Source: Drosophila miranda (Eukaryota; Arthropoda; Insecta; Diptera; Drosophilidae). From it: a stretch of DNA of 64,000 bases. Within the stretch, counting starts at the first letter, position 1; every line of letters starts with the position of its first letter. The notes beneath the pieces are model-generated. The model was not told the origin of the DNA. It worked only from the letters and a program-made list of their open reading frames with translations, and searched no databases. This document shows, piece after piece, positions 45,601 through 58,000 of this stretch. A program made the translations under genes and the position numbers. The stretch covers positions 12,878,001 to 12,942,000 of the forward strand of contig NC_046676.1 in the NCBI RefSeq assembly GCF_003369915.1. Reading direction: 5' to 3'.

Positions 45601-48311
45601 AGACCCGCATCCAGTACAACGAGCAGCAGCTCTACCAGCTGATCTTCGAGCACCTGGAGAGCAAGGGCCTCTCGGAGACCGCCCAGATGCTGCAGCGCGA
45701 GGTGGGGCTTCCGCTGCAGACTCCCATCACCAGGAGTTTCCATCAGTCGCCGTTCGACTACAAAGTTCTCTCCAGCGGCAGCTCCATTTCCAGGAGTCGC
45801 CTGAGAAGCCGCATGCAGGACGTGAATGCGGCAATCATGTCGAATGGCGAGATGATTCGGAGTTATAACGAGGACTCGCCCTACGGCGGGGCTAGCACCT
45901 CCACAGCCAGCATACCCAACTGTAGTAGCATCTCCGCCCAAACGCCGATCAAGATACGGAGGACTGAGCGCTCCATCAGCTCTATGGGCCGCTCCATACA
46001 GAAGCAAATTGCCGAGCCCGGCTGTAGCGCTGTCGGTCTGCCGGAAGACTTCGCCTCCTCGGTTCCCCTAAACCCGAAGCGGGTGACCCTCAACACGATC
46101 GTGACGGAGTATCTAACCAACCAGCACTCGCTGTGCAACAACCCGGTGACGACCTGCCCGCAGTTTGATCTGTACGAGCCGCACAAGTGCCCCGATCCAA
46201 GGCCCAGCCGCCTGCTCAGCTCCAACTACAATCTGACGAGTCGACACTTCCGCACCCAGGCAGGCTTCACCACGGGACGCTTTGACCGGCGGTATGTGCA
46301 CACGCACTTCTCTCCCTGGCGCACCATTCGGTCGGCTGAGTACGAGGATCTGGAGTTCATCTGCTGCGACCTCGTGGGCAAGTACATCATCGTGGGCACC
46401 CAGCAGGGCGATGGTCGGGTCTTCAACATGAACGACGGCGTCGAGCAGTTCTACTCCAACTGTCACAACTTCAGTATAGATGCGATCAAGGCCAACCGAG
46501 CTGGGGACCTGGTCATCACATCGAGCTTGTGGCGCACTCCCACCAGCATCCTATGGTCCATTGCGGACAACGAGTTCAAGTTGAAGCTGACTCTACCCGA
46601 TGTCGGCTACTGCGAGTTCAGTCAGACCTCGCAGGATCGCCTCTTGGGTACACAGAACGAGGTGAGTGCGGCTAAAGGTTCTCCCGTGGTGTTTTCCCAA
46701 CGTGACTCGACTCGACTCGCTATTTCTTTGCAGTGTGCCACGCTCTTCGACATCAACACGGGCTCCAAGCTGTCCACCTTCACCCCCACCATACCCAACC
46801 AGTATACTAAGAACCGGGCCACGCTTTGCCGCACCGACGAACTGGTTTTGTCAGGTATGTCAATGGCCAGCCGCCCCTTGTTTGAATTCATAATTGATTC
46901 GTCCTTCTGCTTCAGATGGTGTGCTCTGGGATGTGCGTTCCGGCAAGGAGATCCACAAGTTTGACAAATTCAATCAGAGTATATCCGGAGTCTTCCATCC
47001 AAACTGCCTGGAGGTACCGTATCGCGCAACAACCTTCACCCCACTCATCTGCTTTAATGCTGAGACACATGCTTCGTTTCCACAGATTATATCCAACACT
47101 GAGGTGTGGGACCTGCGCACTTTCCATCTGCTGCAGACGGTGCCAGTTCTGGATCAACGCCATTTGACGTTCTCGCCAATGCATGTGATTTATGGGGCCA
47201 GCCTGGGAACGGACAGGAGCCACGACATGGATACCACCACCTATGATACGAGCTTCAACGTGCTTGACGCCTACGACTACTCGAGCATAGCCACCATCGA
47301 CGTGAAGCGGAACATCAATGACCTGAGCGTCAGTGCGAACGGGAGTCTGATTGCCGTGGTCGAGGACTACAGTGGCTACGAATCGAAGCAGGAGACTTAT
47401 GTGAAGATCTATGCGGTTGGCGTGAAAAAGAGCGAGCGATCGGAAGAGGTGCGTGCGTATAAGGATCTAGCCAACGAGATGGGCGGACGCAATAGCGCGG
47501 AGGCACCTACACATGCCGCACACGCTTTTGACAATGATGACGAAGCTCTACTTCGTGTGTTTTATGATGTGTCGCGCCCACCTGACGAGGGCGGTGCGCC
47601 AGAAAGTTCACTGCTCCGTGCCAACAACGAACTGGAGAACAACCCACGGCCACGCCGGGACAGTCCCGTCTCGAACGCAAGTCCGAATCTTTCTCGCCGG
47701 CATGCACCCAACAGCTCAATTGTTGGGGTGCGACGGCGAGCACGTACACTGGGTGGCAATGGCAACGGAGTTGGAGTTGGCGGTGGCGGCGTCAACGCTG
47801 CCATCGATCTCAGAGCTCTTATGCGGCGTATGATATTGAATTAAATATTATGTCTATGCTTTCAGGAAGATGATGAGGAGGTGCCCGAATCTGATGAGGA
47901 CGGCTCCGATACGGGTTCCGAAAACAGTGAGTCCTCATTCCCACAATTCTATATATCATGAATTCGGGACTACAAACAAGTCTGTCTGTCGCTTATTCAG
48001 CATTTGCTCTAGGTCCGAATTTTCTGCAATTTCCGATGCTTCGCAATTTTAACGCTTCGAGCAACGATGATGACGGGGATGATATAGATAATGACGGATT
48101 TGATATAGTCGATCTTCTCGACTCTGATGACGATGATGAGGAGGACGATGATGGCGATGGCGATGGTGACGGTGATGACGATATCGATATGGAGCTCTTA
48201 TCCGATGCCGGTCTCGATGTCGCCTTCGACGACGGCAGCAGTGATGGTAATACCTCGTATTCTTTAGATTCTGTTCGTATAAGGCTTGTCTTTTCTCCAT
48301 CCTTAGATTGA
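42658..48311 (+). CDS. mahj: Mahjong, the DCAF1/VprBP homologue (about 1,545-1,565 aa), ten coding exons
   Basis: Exons: 42658-43040, 43104-43254, 43316-44128, 44199-44471, 44538-46661, 46734-46854, 46916-47013, 47086-47448, 47866-47926 and 48001-48246 or 48311. The protein has an acidic N-terminus, a helical armadillo-like region, a LisH motif near residue 901 (LYQLIFEHLESKGLSETAQM), a WD40 region from about 1,125 and an acidic Asp/Glu tail. Two WDxR boxes (LWDVR near 1293 and VWDLR near 1329) are the DDB1-binding motifs of DCAF1. It is the substrate receptor of CUL4-DDB1 ubiquitin ligase; in flies it binds Lgl and governs cell competition. The ATG at 42658 is chosen over an in-frame TTG. 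Exon 10 may instead start at 48013. A last 60-base intron (48247-48306) may be optional. Confidence 0.93.
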
Positions 48312-49237
48312 GTATAGCTACCCACCACCCTGCTCCTCCTCCCATTGTCTCGTCTCGTCCTGTGTCGTGTCGTCGTTTATTTCCCCATTCTCGTCGCAGC
48401 GTGCACGAAACGAACAGGAATGCACATCCAAATCTTCAATAACCTTAATCTAGTTTGTAGACTGTTAAATTTAAAAGAATGTTGTGTTTGAAAAATATAC
48501 AAAGCATAAGAAAAAGAGCGTTAAAGAAGCTCTCAACTGTAATCGTAAATCTGCTTCACAAAACCATCTGTGAGAAACCAATCTGTAAATTGTAAGCAAC
48601 CGAATATTGTTCAACAATTTCAACTGTACAAAGCTATAAAAGATGTATACTTTTTCTATTAAACACATGTGTAATCTGGTTAGCATTAAGCGCACGCGTA
48701 TTGTCCATCGTGAAGCCCTCTCAGGGGTTAGCCATTGCCATAAATAGAATGTGCCACCAGAGACACTTCCCCTCCTCCTAATGGGAGATATCTACGAATG
48801 CCTGCATCGCTTAACGTTTATCTTATCGCCGACGGTGGGCTCCAAGTTTGGGAAATGAACTCCCCTTCGGTCGGGCCGTGGCAGGCCTTACTCATTGGCA
48901 TTGGTGTGACGCCAATCAATTGTGTTTCGTTCGACGTTTGATTCGGCTATGGCCAGCGCATCGCGTTCAACTCTCGCACCTCCAAAAATCGTAGTAGTGA
49001 ATCTCGGGCAAATCCTTCATCAATAGATAAATATGGTTATATTCGGACGATCGGCTCGTCGTTTATCGGGCTGCTGCTGTTTTGCGGTCAAGTTGACTGC
49101 GCTGCGTTCGAATAGGCAATCGAATAGCTGTCAATTTAAAATTGCAAATTTAGTTACGATTTGCCAGCCGTACAGAGCGTTTCGATCGATTGCGCGACGG
49201 AGGAGTCCCAAGAACTCTCGCCAACGGAACAGCGGAA
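48312..49237. other. Intergenic: mahj 3' end and upstream DNA of the membrane protein gene
   Basis: AT-rich 3' flank up to about 48700, then mixed sequence. No gene is supported. Confidence 0.5.
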
Positions 49238-51028
49238 ATGTTTATTCAAACAATAATTGGACTCGTGACCTTGCTGGCGCTTTGCACGGCGTTCGAGGAG
49301 CACCCCCATTTCTGCATAGAGACGCAGCCTTTGCTCCTCGCCGATATTGATCGCCATGTGGTCATACCCACTGAAAAGGATCTAAAGTGCCACATTAAGG
49401 CCACAACATTGACGACCAAAGAGAAGGTGAACCATTTAGCCCATGGGAGTAGCAAATGAAAACAGAACTATAGGTTTAGGTTTAGATACATGTATAAGAA
49501 GGTAATCGGTTCTTCATACCACTCTGAGCTTATATGAGCTTCACACTCTATTCCTGCCATAAATAGTTGATCAATCAAACGATCAGTCATTGGTAGAAAC
49601 CGGTTTGATGGAGCTACATCCTTAAATGACACTTTCAATGCCAATATGAGTAATAGATCATTCGTCGCGAGCCAAATTCGAGTGGCGCAAGCGTCTGCGG
49701 CCTGCTATTCCAAATTGAATTAGCTTGACGATAGGGAGATAATGCGCACAGGGCAGATAAGGGGAACTTTTTGACGAGCACCCAACCCAAGTGTTTCCTC
49801 TTCAACATTTTATCTTGCTAATCCTCAGGAGAGCTTCATCGATACCATGTGCACAGACCACGGCTCCACGACGGTCAAGAGGGACAATCATCACTTCTTT
49901 AAGCTGCACAATGGAGAGCTGAGCGGCCGTGGCCCGCAGTCGGAAATATGCAGCAACGATGGCAGCTCCGTGCTGGCCTGGGTGCCCTACCCCATGATGC
50001 TCAAGTTCTATGCCCCCGAACTGAATCCCAAGGAGCGGCTCACGTACATAGCCAAGGCAACGAGTGTGGAGCGGGAGAAGACGGAGCTGTGCCACTTCCG
50101 ACACACGGATCTAGTCAACGCCGTCTCGGATAATCTCTTCACCTGTGTGGTCATGATATTCGGAGATAACTTTGTAAGTTGCACCAGCAGACGTGATCAA
50201 TCCGCTTTTAAACAACTTCCTTTCATTTTGCAGTACGGCCTGGAGGACAACATAAACGTGCTGGTTGAGCTGGAGCCTCTGATGTACCAATTGCGGAACA
50301 TTACGTATATGCCCTGGCGCAATATTACCAACAGCTACAAGATGCATCTGGGCGACAGCGTGCTGAAGAATCCCAGCGGCGAGCGCAAGCCCATCTATGG
50401 CAGCATCAACTATGCGTTTGTGGAGAAGATCCACCTGAACACGAGCAGCATATACCAGAATGAGCACCTGACAAAGCTCCCCCTGTTGTTCGAGCATCGT
50501 GGTTCCGTCCTGGAGCTTGATGCTGACGGTGTGGGCGGCCTGGACGTGGAGCAGAAGGCCTACTTCGGCCGCAGCATGGATCCCAGGAGCGAAGTGAAGG
50601 TGCAGGTGATTGGGCAGTGGGTGGATCAGCACCGGGAGTTTAGTGCGGACATCTACGAGTACTATGGAAACGGTTTGCGGCGCTACAGGCAGCCAATAAG
50701 CGGAGCCAGGCTCACCTTTGTTAGAATAGATAACACGGAGCCGGCCTTTGAGGCCCCCGAGTCGAACAATCTCGTGAAGGCTTCGCTATTCCGGGAGCAC
50801 CAACTATCCAGACTCAGTCTGAACGGATCTGCGGCCAATTTTACTGAATGGGAGAACGCGACAGAGGATGAGGATGAGCCGGGCTTCTACAGCTGGTTTG
50901 TGGTCACCTGCCTTCTGGTGGCCGTGGCTGTGATCATAGGTGTGTACATGATCGTCCGCACCCAGAGCAGAAAGAGCAAGAAAAGGCAGAAGTACGATCT
51001 GGCCAACACAAGCGCACCACCAGCCTGA
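49238..51028 (+). CDS. Single-pass type I membrane glycoprotein (442 aa), three exons, unrecognised
   Basis: Exons are 49238-49426, 49829-50173 and 50234-51028, all phase 0 with GT..AG borders. The ATG at 49238 gives a clean signal peptide (MFIQTIIGLVTLLALCTAF). The ectodomain has cysteines (PHFC, LKCHI, TMCTDHG, SEICSNDG, ELCHFRH, LFTCVV) and several N-glycosylation sites (RNIT, HLNTSS, SLNGS, NFTE). One transmembrane helix follows at about 399-419 (FVVTCLLVAVAVIIGVYMIV), then a basic tail of about 22 residues (RKSKKRQKYDL). I do not recognise the family. It is probably a cell-surface or vesicle membrane protein. Confidence 0.8.
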
Positions 51029-52506
51029 ATTAATTAATAGTAATTTAAGCAAATTTCCGAATTTATTTTGCAATGTCACTTGAACCGAACTAGTTGGCAA
51101 CCCAGCTGCCAAATCCTTTGCTCTAGATTCCTCCCTTCCCAATCATAATTTAACTGTATTTGTGCTGCTGGGAGTGAGTGAGGAGAGGAGTGTTAGTTGG
51201 TCGGTGAATAAAACGCGAATTTTCGAGTGAGTTGTATTGGCAGGTGAAAATCAAATGTGAAGAAGGCATGGGATCCGCTTAAGGTTGCTGAAGGGAGGCC
51301 ATTGCCGCTTTTGGATTGCAAGAAAGGTAAACGAAATGTTTTTCAATTACACAAAAGATAATATTTTGACCGGCAATTTTGGTCGTATTCCACTGCACTT
51401 CAAGACCAATCTAGTCTGAAAAAACACGACACAACAATAAGTTTGTGCGATTCCGATTAACCAACTTATTATTCCAGATCGACCACAAGTCTAAAAATAG
51501 CATATTTGTATTTTTCTCGCTCAACGTTTTTTTCATGCGGGTTTTTATACCTGGATCATCTCACTGCCTTTACTTGAAGTGTAGTGGTATATTACCGCTA
51601 GTGCTTTTTTATATCAGCAAGTTGGCAACTCTGCAATCAAACACGCCTATCGTCTCACTTACACACAGAGAAAGACAAACGCAGAGACATTTACAGCTCC
51701 TTCACCGCGATTGGGGAAATAGGAAATTCATTCATTAAATTTGTATAGATTCCATACCTGCCTGGATATCTAGTTGCTTGATTAACTTGCCTCAGAATAA
51801 CCCTCTGGTGTGGCATTCTTTTAAATCGGTGTGTTGTGCGTGCAAAAAAGACAAACAAACAGAAATGTGTGAACTTAATGCAGAAATTGTGTGACGCGGC
51901 CATATTTGAGGAATTGTTATATTGAATGTGGTGCGAGCTACGCAAATTATATAAATACAACGCAGGTAAGTGCATAAGAACAGCAATTTACGCGTGTGTA
52001 AATCTCCAGTGAAGTGTGCATCGAGTACGGTAGCAGGTGAATGAAAGCGCTGCTTCATATTTCTTGAATTCGGGCCCCAAAACCAAAGATTATGTATTTG
52101 TTTCGCTTTTGTGCCTGAAAATAGGATTTTTCGCTCACACCAACACCAAGATGGTAAATTGTGTATAACAGTATGGCTGTCTCTGTCTCGCCCCAGTTGC
52201 GGCCGCAGGGCTACCAGACCAGTAGGAAACGGCTCTCAACAGTGCTGTTGTTTCCTAACAGCTGCCTAACAGCGGCAGGCTGATTTCGCAGCTGACCATT
52301 GATTACATTTTTAATTAATGAAATTTGGCGCGGAAACAGGCGTACAGACAATAACAATGACCAGGGACAATACAAAAGCGATTGGGCTGGCGCACTCGGC
52401 GCACCCGTACTCGGTGCCTCTTTTTCAAGATTAGCTCAACTTGTAGGCCTTTTTTCACATCGATCTTTTTTTGCAGAATCCTACTGAACACTCAATCGCT
52501 CAATCA
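51029..52506 (+). other. Intergenic and 5' leader of the zinc-finger gene, with a probable leader intron
   Basis: AATAAA at 51207-51212 can end the membrane protein message. GTTGGCAACTCTGC at 51621-51634 is a promoter-type motif. A consensus donor (CAG/GTAAGTG, intron start 51966) and a strong acceptor (TTTTTTTGCAG, intron end 52475) suggest a leader intron of about 510 bases, with the ATG 32 bases into the next exon. Confidence 0.5.
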
Positions 52507-55050
52507 ATGATGGACCGCAAGAAAGCCCTGGAGTTGGACAAAATCTGTCGCCTTTGCATATCTGAGCGAAAGGAAATGCGTCCATTGTTCAGCGAGAAGG
52601 TTCCAGAGATGCTGATGGACTGCACCAGCGTGCGAATAGTGCCCACCGAGGGCTGGCCCGACAAGATCTGTGTTCAGTGCGTCCACTCTGTGAGTCGGAA
52701 TCACGCCTTCAAGACGCTCGTCGAGCGCAGCGACAAGGAGCTGCGCGAGTACATCACAGGCCTCACAATGCGCATGGCGATGGAGGAGCAGTCGTCGGCC
52801 AATGCGAAGAACCAGCAGCAGCAGGAACGCAAGCAGCAGAAGCTCCTGCAGAAGCAGCTCAAGCAGCAGCAACTGGAGGAGCAGTTCCAGCAGCAAATGG
52901 CCCAGCAACAGCACATCCAAAGCAAGCCCAAGCTGAAGCCATTGCTGAAGAAAGGGTCGCGCCAGATCAAGCTGCGGCACCTGGAGTCAGCCGCAGCGTC
53001 GCCTCCTGCCCAGCTGCAGCTCATGCCAGAGCCAGCACCAGCCCCGCCACCGCCACAGCAAGCCACGCTGCAGCAGCAACTTCAGCAAATTCAACTGCCA
53101 ACTCTCCAGCAAGCCCCCACCCACAACCTGCTCTCGACCACAACCGCCGGGACGATGCCCCAGCAGATTCTGCTGCCCAATGGTCAATTTATCACAACTG
53201 CCCAGATCGTGGCCCCACAGCTGGCGCAGATCATCAGCACTGCGCCGCACGGAACGACAAACGGAAATGGGGGCGCCCAGCAAGCACAGTTCCTGCCACA
53301 GCTCCTCCAGGCGCCCAACGGACAGACCCTCCAGATAGTCCAGCAGCCGAACGGCACGCAGACGCTGCAGCTAGTCCAGTTGGTGCCGCAGAGGAGTATG
53401 GCGCCCACGGGCGTGACAACAGTGACCACAACCACATCACCGGTGAACATGGGCAACGGAACCGGCTCCCTGGCAGATGCCGACGTGCATCTCCTGGAAG
53501 ACGGCTGCGATGTGGAAGACGAGGAATTCGAAGAGGTCTATGAAAGCCTCGACAGCAAGGGTCAATCGTTCGAGACGATCGTCCTGGATGAAGACCAGCA
53601 CCAGGAATTCCTGAAGGACCACCAGCATCAGGTATTAATGGACGACGACCTGACCCAAAGTGAAGGCCAGGAGCCCGAATACTTCGATGAATTGGATCAG
53701 CAGCAGCTGGAAGACAGCGACTTGAAGACCGAGGATGATGAGGACAGATTTATCATAGAGGAAATCCAGCTGGAGGAAGAGGACCTGATGGATGAGGCCG
53801 ACGAGACCATAACACCCGACTGTGAATACATCACAGACGACGCGGACCAGCATAATCTGAGCGGAGATATGGACGATGAGCTGCACTACGCCATCATGGA
53901 GCCACCAGACGGCGAGACCACTGGGGACCTCGAGCAACCCTTCCTGGAACCAGCAGATGGCGAGGCCAGTGCGGACATGGAGCAAGCCTTCATGGATGCG
54001 GATGACGTAGAGCTGCACCAGCACCATCAGGACGACATGGAGGGGATGGAGCTGCAAAGCATATCTCTGGAGAATGCCGTGGTCGAGTTCAGTCAGGCGA
54101 CGACAGACGACAACATGGGCACCCCCACCCTGAGCGTCAGCTCCCCCAGTCCCACGCCCAAGCGGGCCAAGCGAGGTAACCAGTCCACGTCCACATCCAC
54201 ATCGGCAACCGCCGTCACATTGGAGCTGTGCAATCATCAGAGCAGTCCGCCTGCCATCAGCAGCAAGCTGGCGGCTGCCAATTCCCGACAGCTGGTCCAG
54301 ACTGCCAGCGTCATAGCTGCTGCCGGGGCGGACGACAACTACGAGATCGACGCCAATCTCGTGACGGAGTTCATCAAACAGCACACCTCCCCGCTGGGCT
54401 CGGGGCGGTACGTCTGCCACCTGTGCAGCACGGAGTTCCGGCAGTTCAAGGGACTGCAAAACCACATGCACTCGCACACCAACTGGATTCGGGCCAACTG
54501 CAAGAAGCAGCCGCAGTGCCAGATCTGCCTGAAAAGCTTCAAGGGTCCCGGCATGCTGCGCATGCACATGAAGACCCACGACGCCGAGACCAACACCCCC
54601 ATCTGCACCATCTGCAATCGCACGTTCAAGTCGAAGGCCATCCTCTACCGGCACCGGCAGACGCACCAACAGCGGGCCTACTGCTGCGGCGTCTCCAACT
54701 GCCGCAAGAACTTCTCGTCGGCCGCCAACCTGCGCTGGCACGTGGAGCGCAAGCATCCCGACGTGATCGATCCCTTCTACAAGTGCGGGGAGTGCTCCAC
54801 CCTCTACGACAGCATCGACGGACTCCAGCAGCACGTGGAGAGCACGGACCACAGCGAGGCGCAGATAAGCGACGCCACCAGCAATAGCAATGCGGCCTTC
54901 AGTGGCGCTGTCAGCATCGTTAGCAATGGCACCGACATGTCCAACATGATTGCCGCTGCCCCCGGGGGCCTCGGCACCAGCGCCCCCGGGGACACACATG
55001 CTGTTGTCGTCGGATCCTCCGGCGAGGTTTATTTTGTGACGCAGGCGTAG
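52507..55050 (+). CDS. ZAD-C2H2 zinc-finger transcription factor (847 aa)
   Basis: The N-terminal ZAD has its four zinc cysteines at 14, 17, 55 and 58 (ICRLC ... ICVQC); ZADs dimerise and are an insect expansion. A Gln/Pro-rich region (about 105-320) and a long acidic region (about 330-540) follow, typical of activation segments. A PKRAKR basic patch may be a nuclear signal. Five C2H2 fingers lie at about 635-790: YVCHLC, CQICLKSF, CTICNRTF, a CCGVSNC variant with four residues between its cysteines, and YKCGEC. A DNA-binding regulator in the nucleus is expected. The start is the first of two adjacent ATGs after the leader-intron acceptor. By memory it resembles CG10321; that name is not certain. 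Confidence 0.85.
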   Translation: MMDRKKALELDKICRLCISERKEMRPLFSEKVPEMLMDCTSVRIVPTEGWPDKICVQCVHSVSRNHAFKTLVERSDKELREYITGLTMRMAMEEQSSANAKNQQQQERKQQKLLQKQLKQQQLEEQFQQQMAQQQHIQSKPKLKPLLKKGSRQIKLRHLESAAASPPAQLQLMPEPAPAPPPPQQATLQQQLQQIQLPTLQQAPTHNLLSTTTAGTMPQQILLPNGQFITTAQIVAPQLAQIISTAPHGTTNGNGGAQQAQFLPQLLQAPNGQTLQIVQQPNGTQTLQLVQLVPQRSMAPTGVTTVTTTTSPVNMGNGTGSLADADVHLLEDGCDVEDEEFEEVYESLDSKGQSFETIVLDEDQHQEFLKDHQHQVLMDDDLTQSEGQEPEYFDELDQQQLEDSDLKTEDDEDRFIIEEIQLEEEDLMDEADETITPDCEYITDDADQHNLSGDMDDELHYAIMEPPDGETTGDLEQPFLEPADGEASADMEQAFMDADDVELHQHHQDDMEGMELQSISLENAVVEFSQATTDDNMGTPTLSVSSPSPTPKRAKRGNQSTSTSTSATAVTLELCNHQSSPPAISSKLAAANSRQLVQTASVIAAAGADDNYEIDANLVTEFIKQHTSPLGSGRYVCHLCSTEFRQFKGLQNHMHSHTNWIRANCKKQPQCQICLKSFKGPGMLRMHMKTHDAETNTPICTICNRTFKSKAILYRHRQTHQQRAYCCGVSNCRKNFSSAANLRWHVERKHPDVIDPFYKCGECSTLYDSIDGLQQHVESTDHSEAQISDATSNSNAAFSGAVSIVSNGTDMSNMIAAAPGGLGTSAPGDTHAVVVGSSGEVYFVTQA

Positions 55051-58000
55051 CCCGCGGAGTATGCCGCAGTAGGCATGTCCGAATGTCTGCTCGGCCTCTA
55101 GACCATATAGATTATGCATATGCCTATACGTATATATACATATACATATATATATATATTTTTGTACTATCCAAATTAGTTGTCGTACTAGTATATAGCA
55201 CACCACACCAAACCTTCCCCACACACAAACACACAAACACAAAAACACATATTGCAATCCAAGATTTCTATCGTAGAACTTGTTTACATCGTATGGTAGC
55301 CCTTAAGCACAACTACTCGAATTTTGTGAGCGAAAACAAAAGTGTAGGTAAGCAAAACGATCCCACAGCCCACATATCGATCCCATCCCACATCCCACAT
55401 CCTTGAAGAGATCAAATTGAATGTATGACCCAAACTACTTGAGTGCAAAGGTCACTCTATCTATCGAAGTTAACTGAATTGAATGTACATACATATGTAC
55501 ATATGTGACATGCCGGGTACGCAGAATGGGCACTATACTGGTTTATAGATCCTGTATGAAAACTAGTTCCCCACCTCCGTTTGAAGGCTTACTATAATTA
55601 TCGATTTTAATAGGCACGCAAGCAGCTCGATCCCTCAAATATTCTCCATATCCCATCCCATCCCATCCCATCCCGTCCCGTCCCATCCTACTTATTCCAC
55701 CCTCCTGAATGAAAGCTAACTGAATGTAAAGGTAATTTTTGGGGACTGTGTCAGTTGATTTGTTTTTAGTTTTATTTGTATTATTATTTTTTTGTTTTCC
55801 CGGGAATATCAGACTGGCATTTTAGGCTAGAACTTTGTCGGCTTTTGGTTTTCATTGTTGGGCATTAATTGAACACGGATAAGAAGAAAGTGGTTTTATC
55901 AAACCTCATAACAAATAAATAACAAAAACTTGTGTAAACTTGTGTGTCTTTCCTTGTCCCATCGATTGTCGAACTATTGCGCGAGTCTGTGGTCTCTTCA
56001 GGTCGCAACCCGTTAATGTCAGAGTATTTCTGCTTAAACTTGTAATCCTCCTGTTGCTGTGGTGGGTCTGGTCTTGTTTTGCTCGATTGTTGTTCCCTTA
56101 ACCGGAACAAACAGACAGAAGCAAAACAAAACCGATCCAAAGAGAATCACAATCAAGTCAAGGTCCACGGTATATTGATTCCAAAGTGCCACGTGCCACG
56201 TGCCAGTGTCTGATTGTGGCAGCTCTGGTAGGGTCGTAGATGTATCGGCAATTAGCACAACATATCAAGCAAAGCTATGCAACCCGATGAGAGGCAATTG
56301 AAACTGGAACCAAGTCGCAGATTGGGGGTTCAGCTTTCCGTTTGGGGCGCTCCATGTGCCATCTAGTGCACAGCACTCGACAATTCCGAAGTTTAGGTCG
56401 AAACTTCAACAATATAATGTATTTCCTCGACTAATTGGTTATCCCCCCGCAATCTCAAGTCTCTTGCTGTCATATAAAATTGATAATTAATTAGCAAATA
56501 AGTTGGCGAATGTCATAAATCGGAATAGCACCCGGGCAGCGAAAATCGCCTTCCAGGCAATTCATTTTGTTCGTTCAGATTATTTATGGCAGCCCGGCCC
56601 AGCCCGCCGCCGAGTGTCGAGTGATAAGATAGCCTCCGCTGCTCTGCTGCTCGGCTGCTACATATTTCGCTTTTCCAATAAATTTCCTCTGGCGAAAAAG
56701 CCCAGCCCCTGGCCTGCATTAAGCAAGAGTAAATATTGATTATTCGATGATGACGACCTTCGTTCGTGATAATAACTTAAACTTAGACTCATGCCAAAGC
56801 TTCTATCTATGCAAATGAGATTTGATTTCCCCAGAAACTACTCCTCCATTATTCGGTTGTTGCTGCTGCCATCCTCGACTGGAGGCGTCCTTGAACTTTG
56901 GAGCGTCTCTGGCAGAGGGAAAACTTGGCCCAGAACCAAAAAAGTAAGGGGAATTATGTGGATTATGCCCGGCAGAGCAGCGCTAGAATGGTCTTTCATA
57001 TTTGAAAACTCAAGTATTTCGAATAGAAATTGTTTTGTAACCACAAAAGCAAAACAGTTGGCAAATTATATCAAATTTAATTGATTTGACTCTCTGTAGG
57101 GACAGAGAGAGAGGGAATCGAAATAATTGCAAAGAATTTTGAATCCACACACATTTTTGTCCTATTAATAATTCATACATCCATGGGCGAACCAATCTGG
57201 GGACCGGAGGTCCCTCGACGTCACGTCACCTGCGACATTAGTCACGCTACGGCAGAAATTTCACAGAAAATATATTTAATTTTTAGTGATATTTACGGGT
57301 ATGTATTGTGCATACCATACATACATATGTACATACATATGTCGTGCCACACCTTCTGTGAACGGTAACTGTAGCTTTTTCGAATCCTTCTGCCGAGAGA
57401 CGGGCGAAATTAGAACGCAATTGGGGAAATTCTATAAAGCCAACGCGCAATGGAACACTTTTATCGTCCGAATGCCTGAGAAAACATTCCACTATTATTC
57501 GATTGAATTATGGTTCTCAGCTGCGACGCCTGTTTATAATGCCCGTAATATTCCGCTGATTGGCTAGAACTCATTTCCCAGAAATAAATCTGAGGATGGA
57601 GATCCACTTCAAAGAGCATACCCCTCTGCCCTCTCCCAACATTGTTGCCGGGCTAACAGTTCTCAGTTTGTGTCATTAAATCGACTGAGAGTAAACAATC
57701 AACAGAAACAATACGTATTCAGCGTCCGTTTGCCGGAAGAAACCGAAAGCGAATAACGCCTGAGCCGCACTGATCTGTTTACTGATCCTATAGCTGATTA
57801 TGATCGATGCAATTTGTTGCCCCCAGTGTTGGCGTGGCCCAGACATCAGACCGGACCATGAACACACAGACGGACGGACGGACAGGGCCAAGTAAGACAG
57901 GCAAATACTTGTTGTCTACCTACACCCCGCCCTAGCCCAAGATATCTGCCCATTGACGCAATTGAAAAGAATAACAATATTGTTTACTTTTTGTGGTCTG

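Noticed and set aside
49190-49237. Upstream TTG-initiated extension of the membrane protein
   Set aside because: The ATG at 49238 gives a clean signal peptide; the extension would bury it.
53635-55257. 540-codon minus-strand open frame opposite the zinc-finger gene
   Set aside because: It is an antisense shadow of a GC-rich coding exon; the plus strand has clear ZAD and C2H2 domains.
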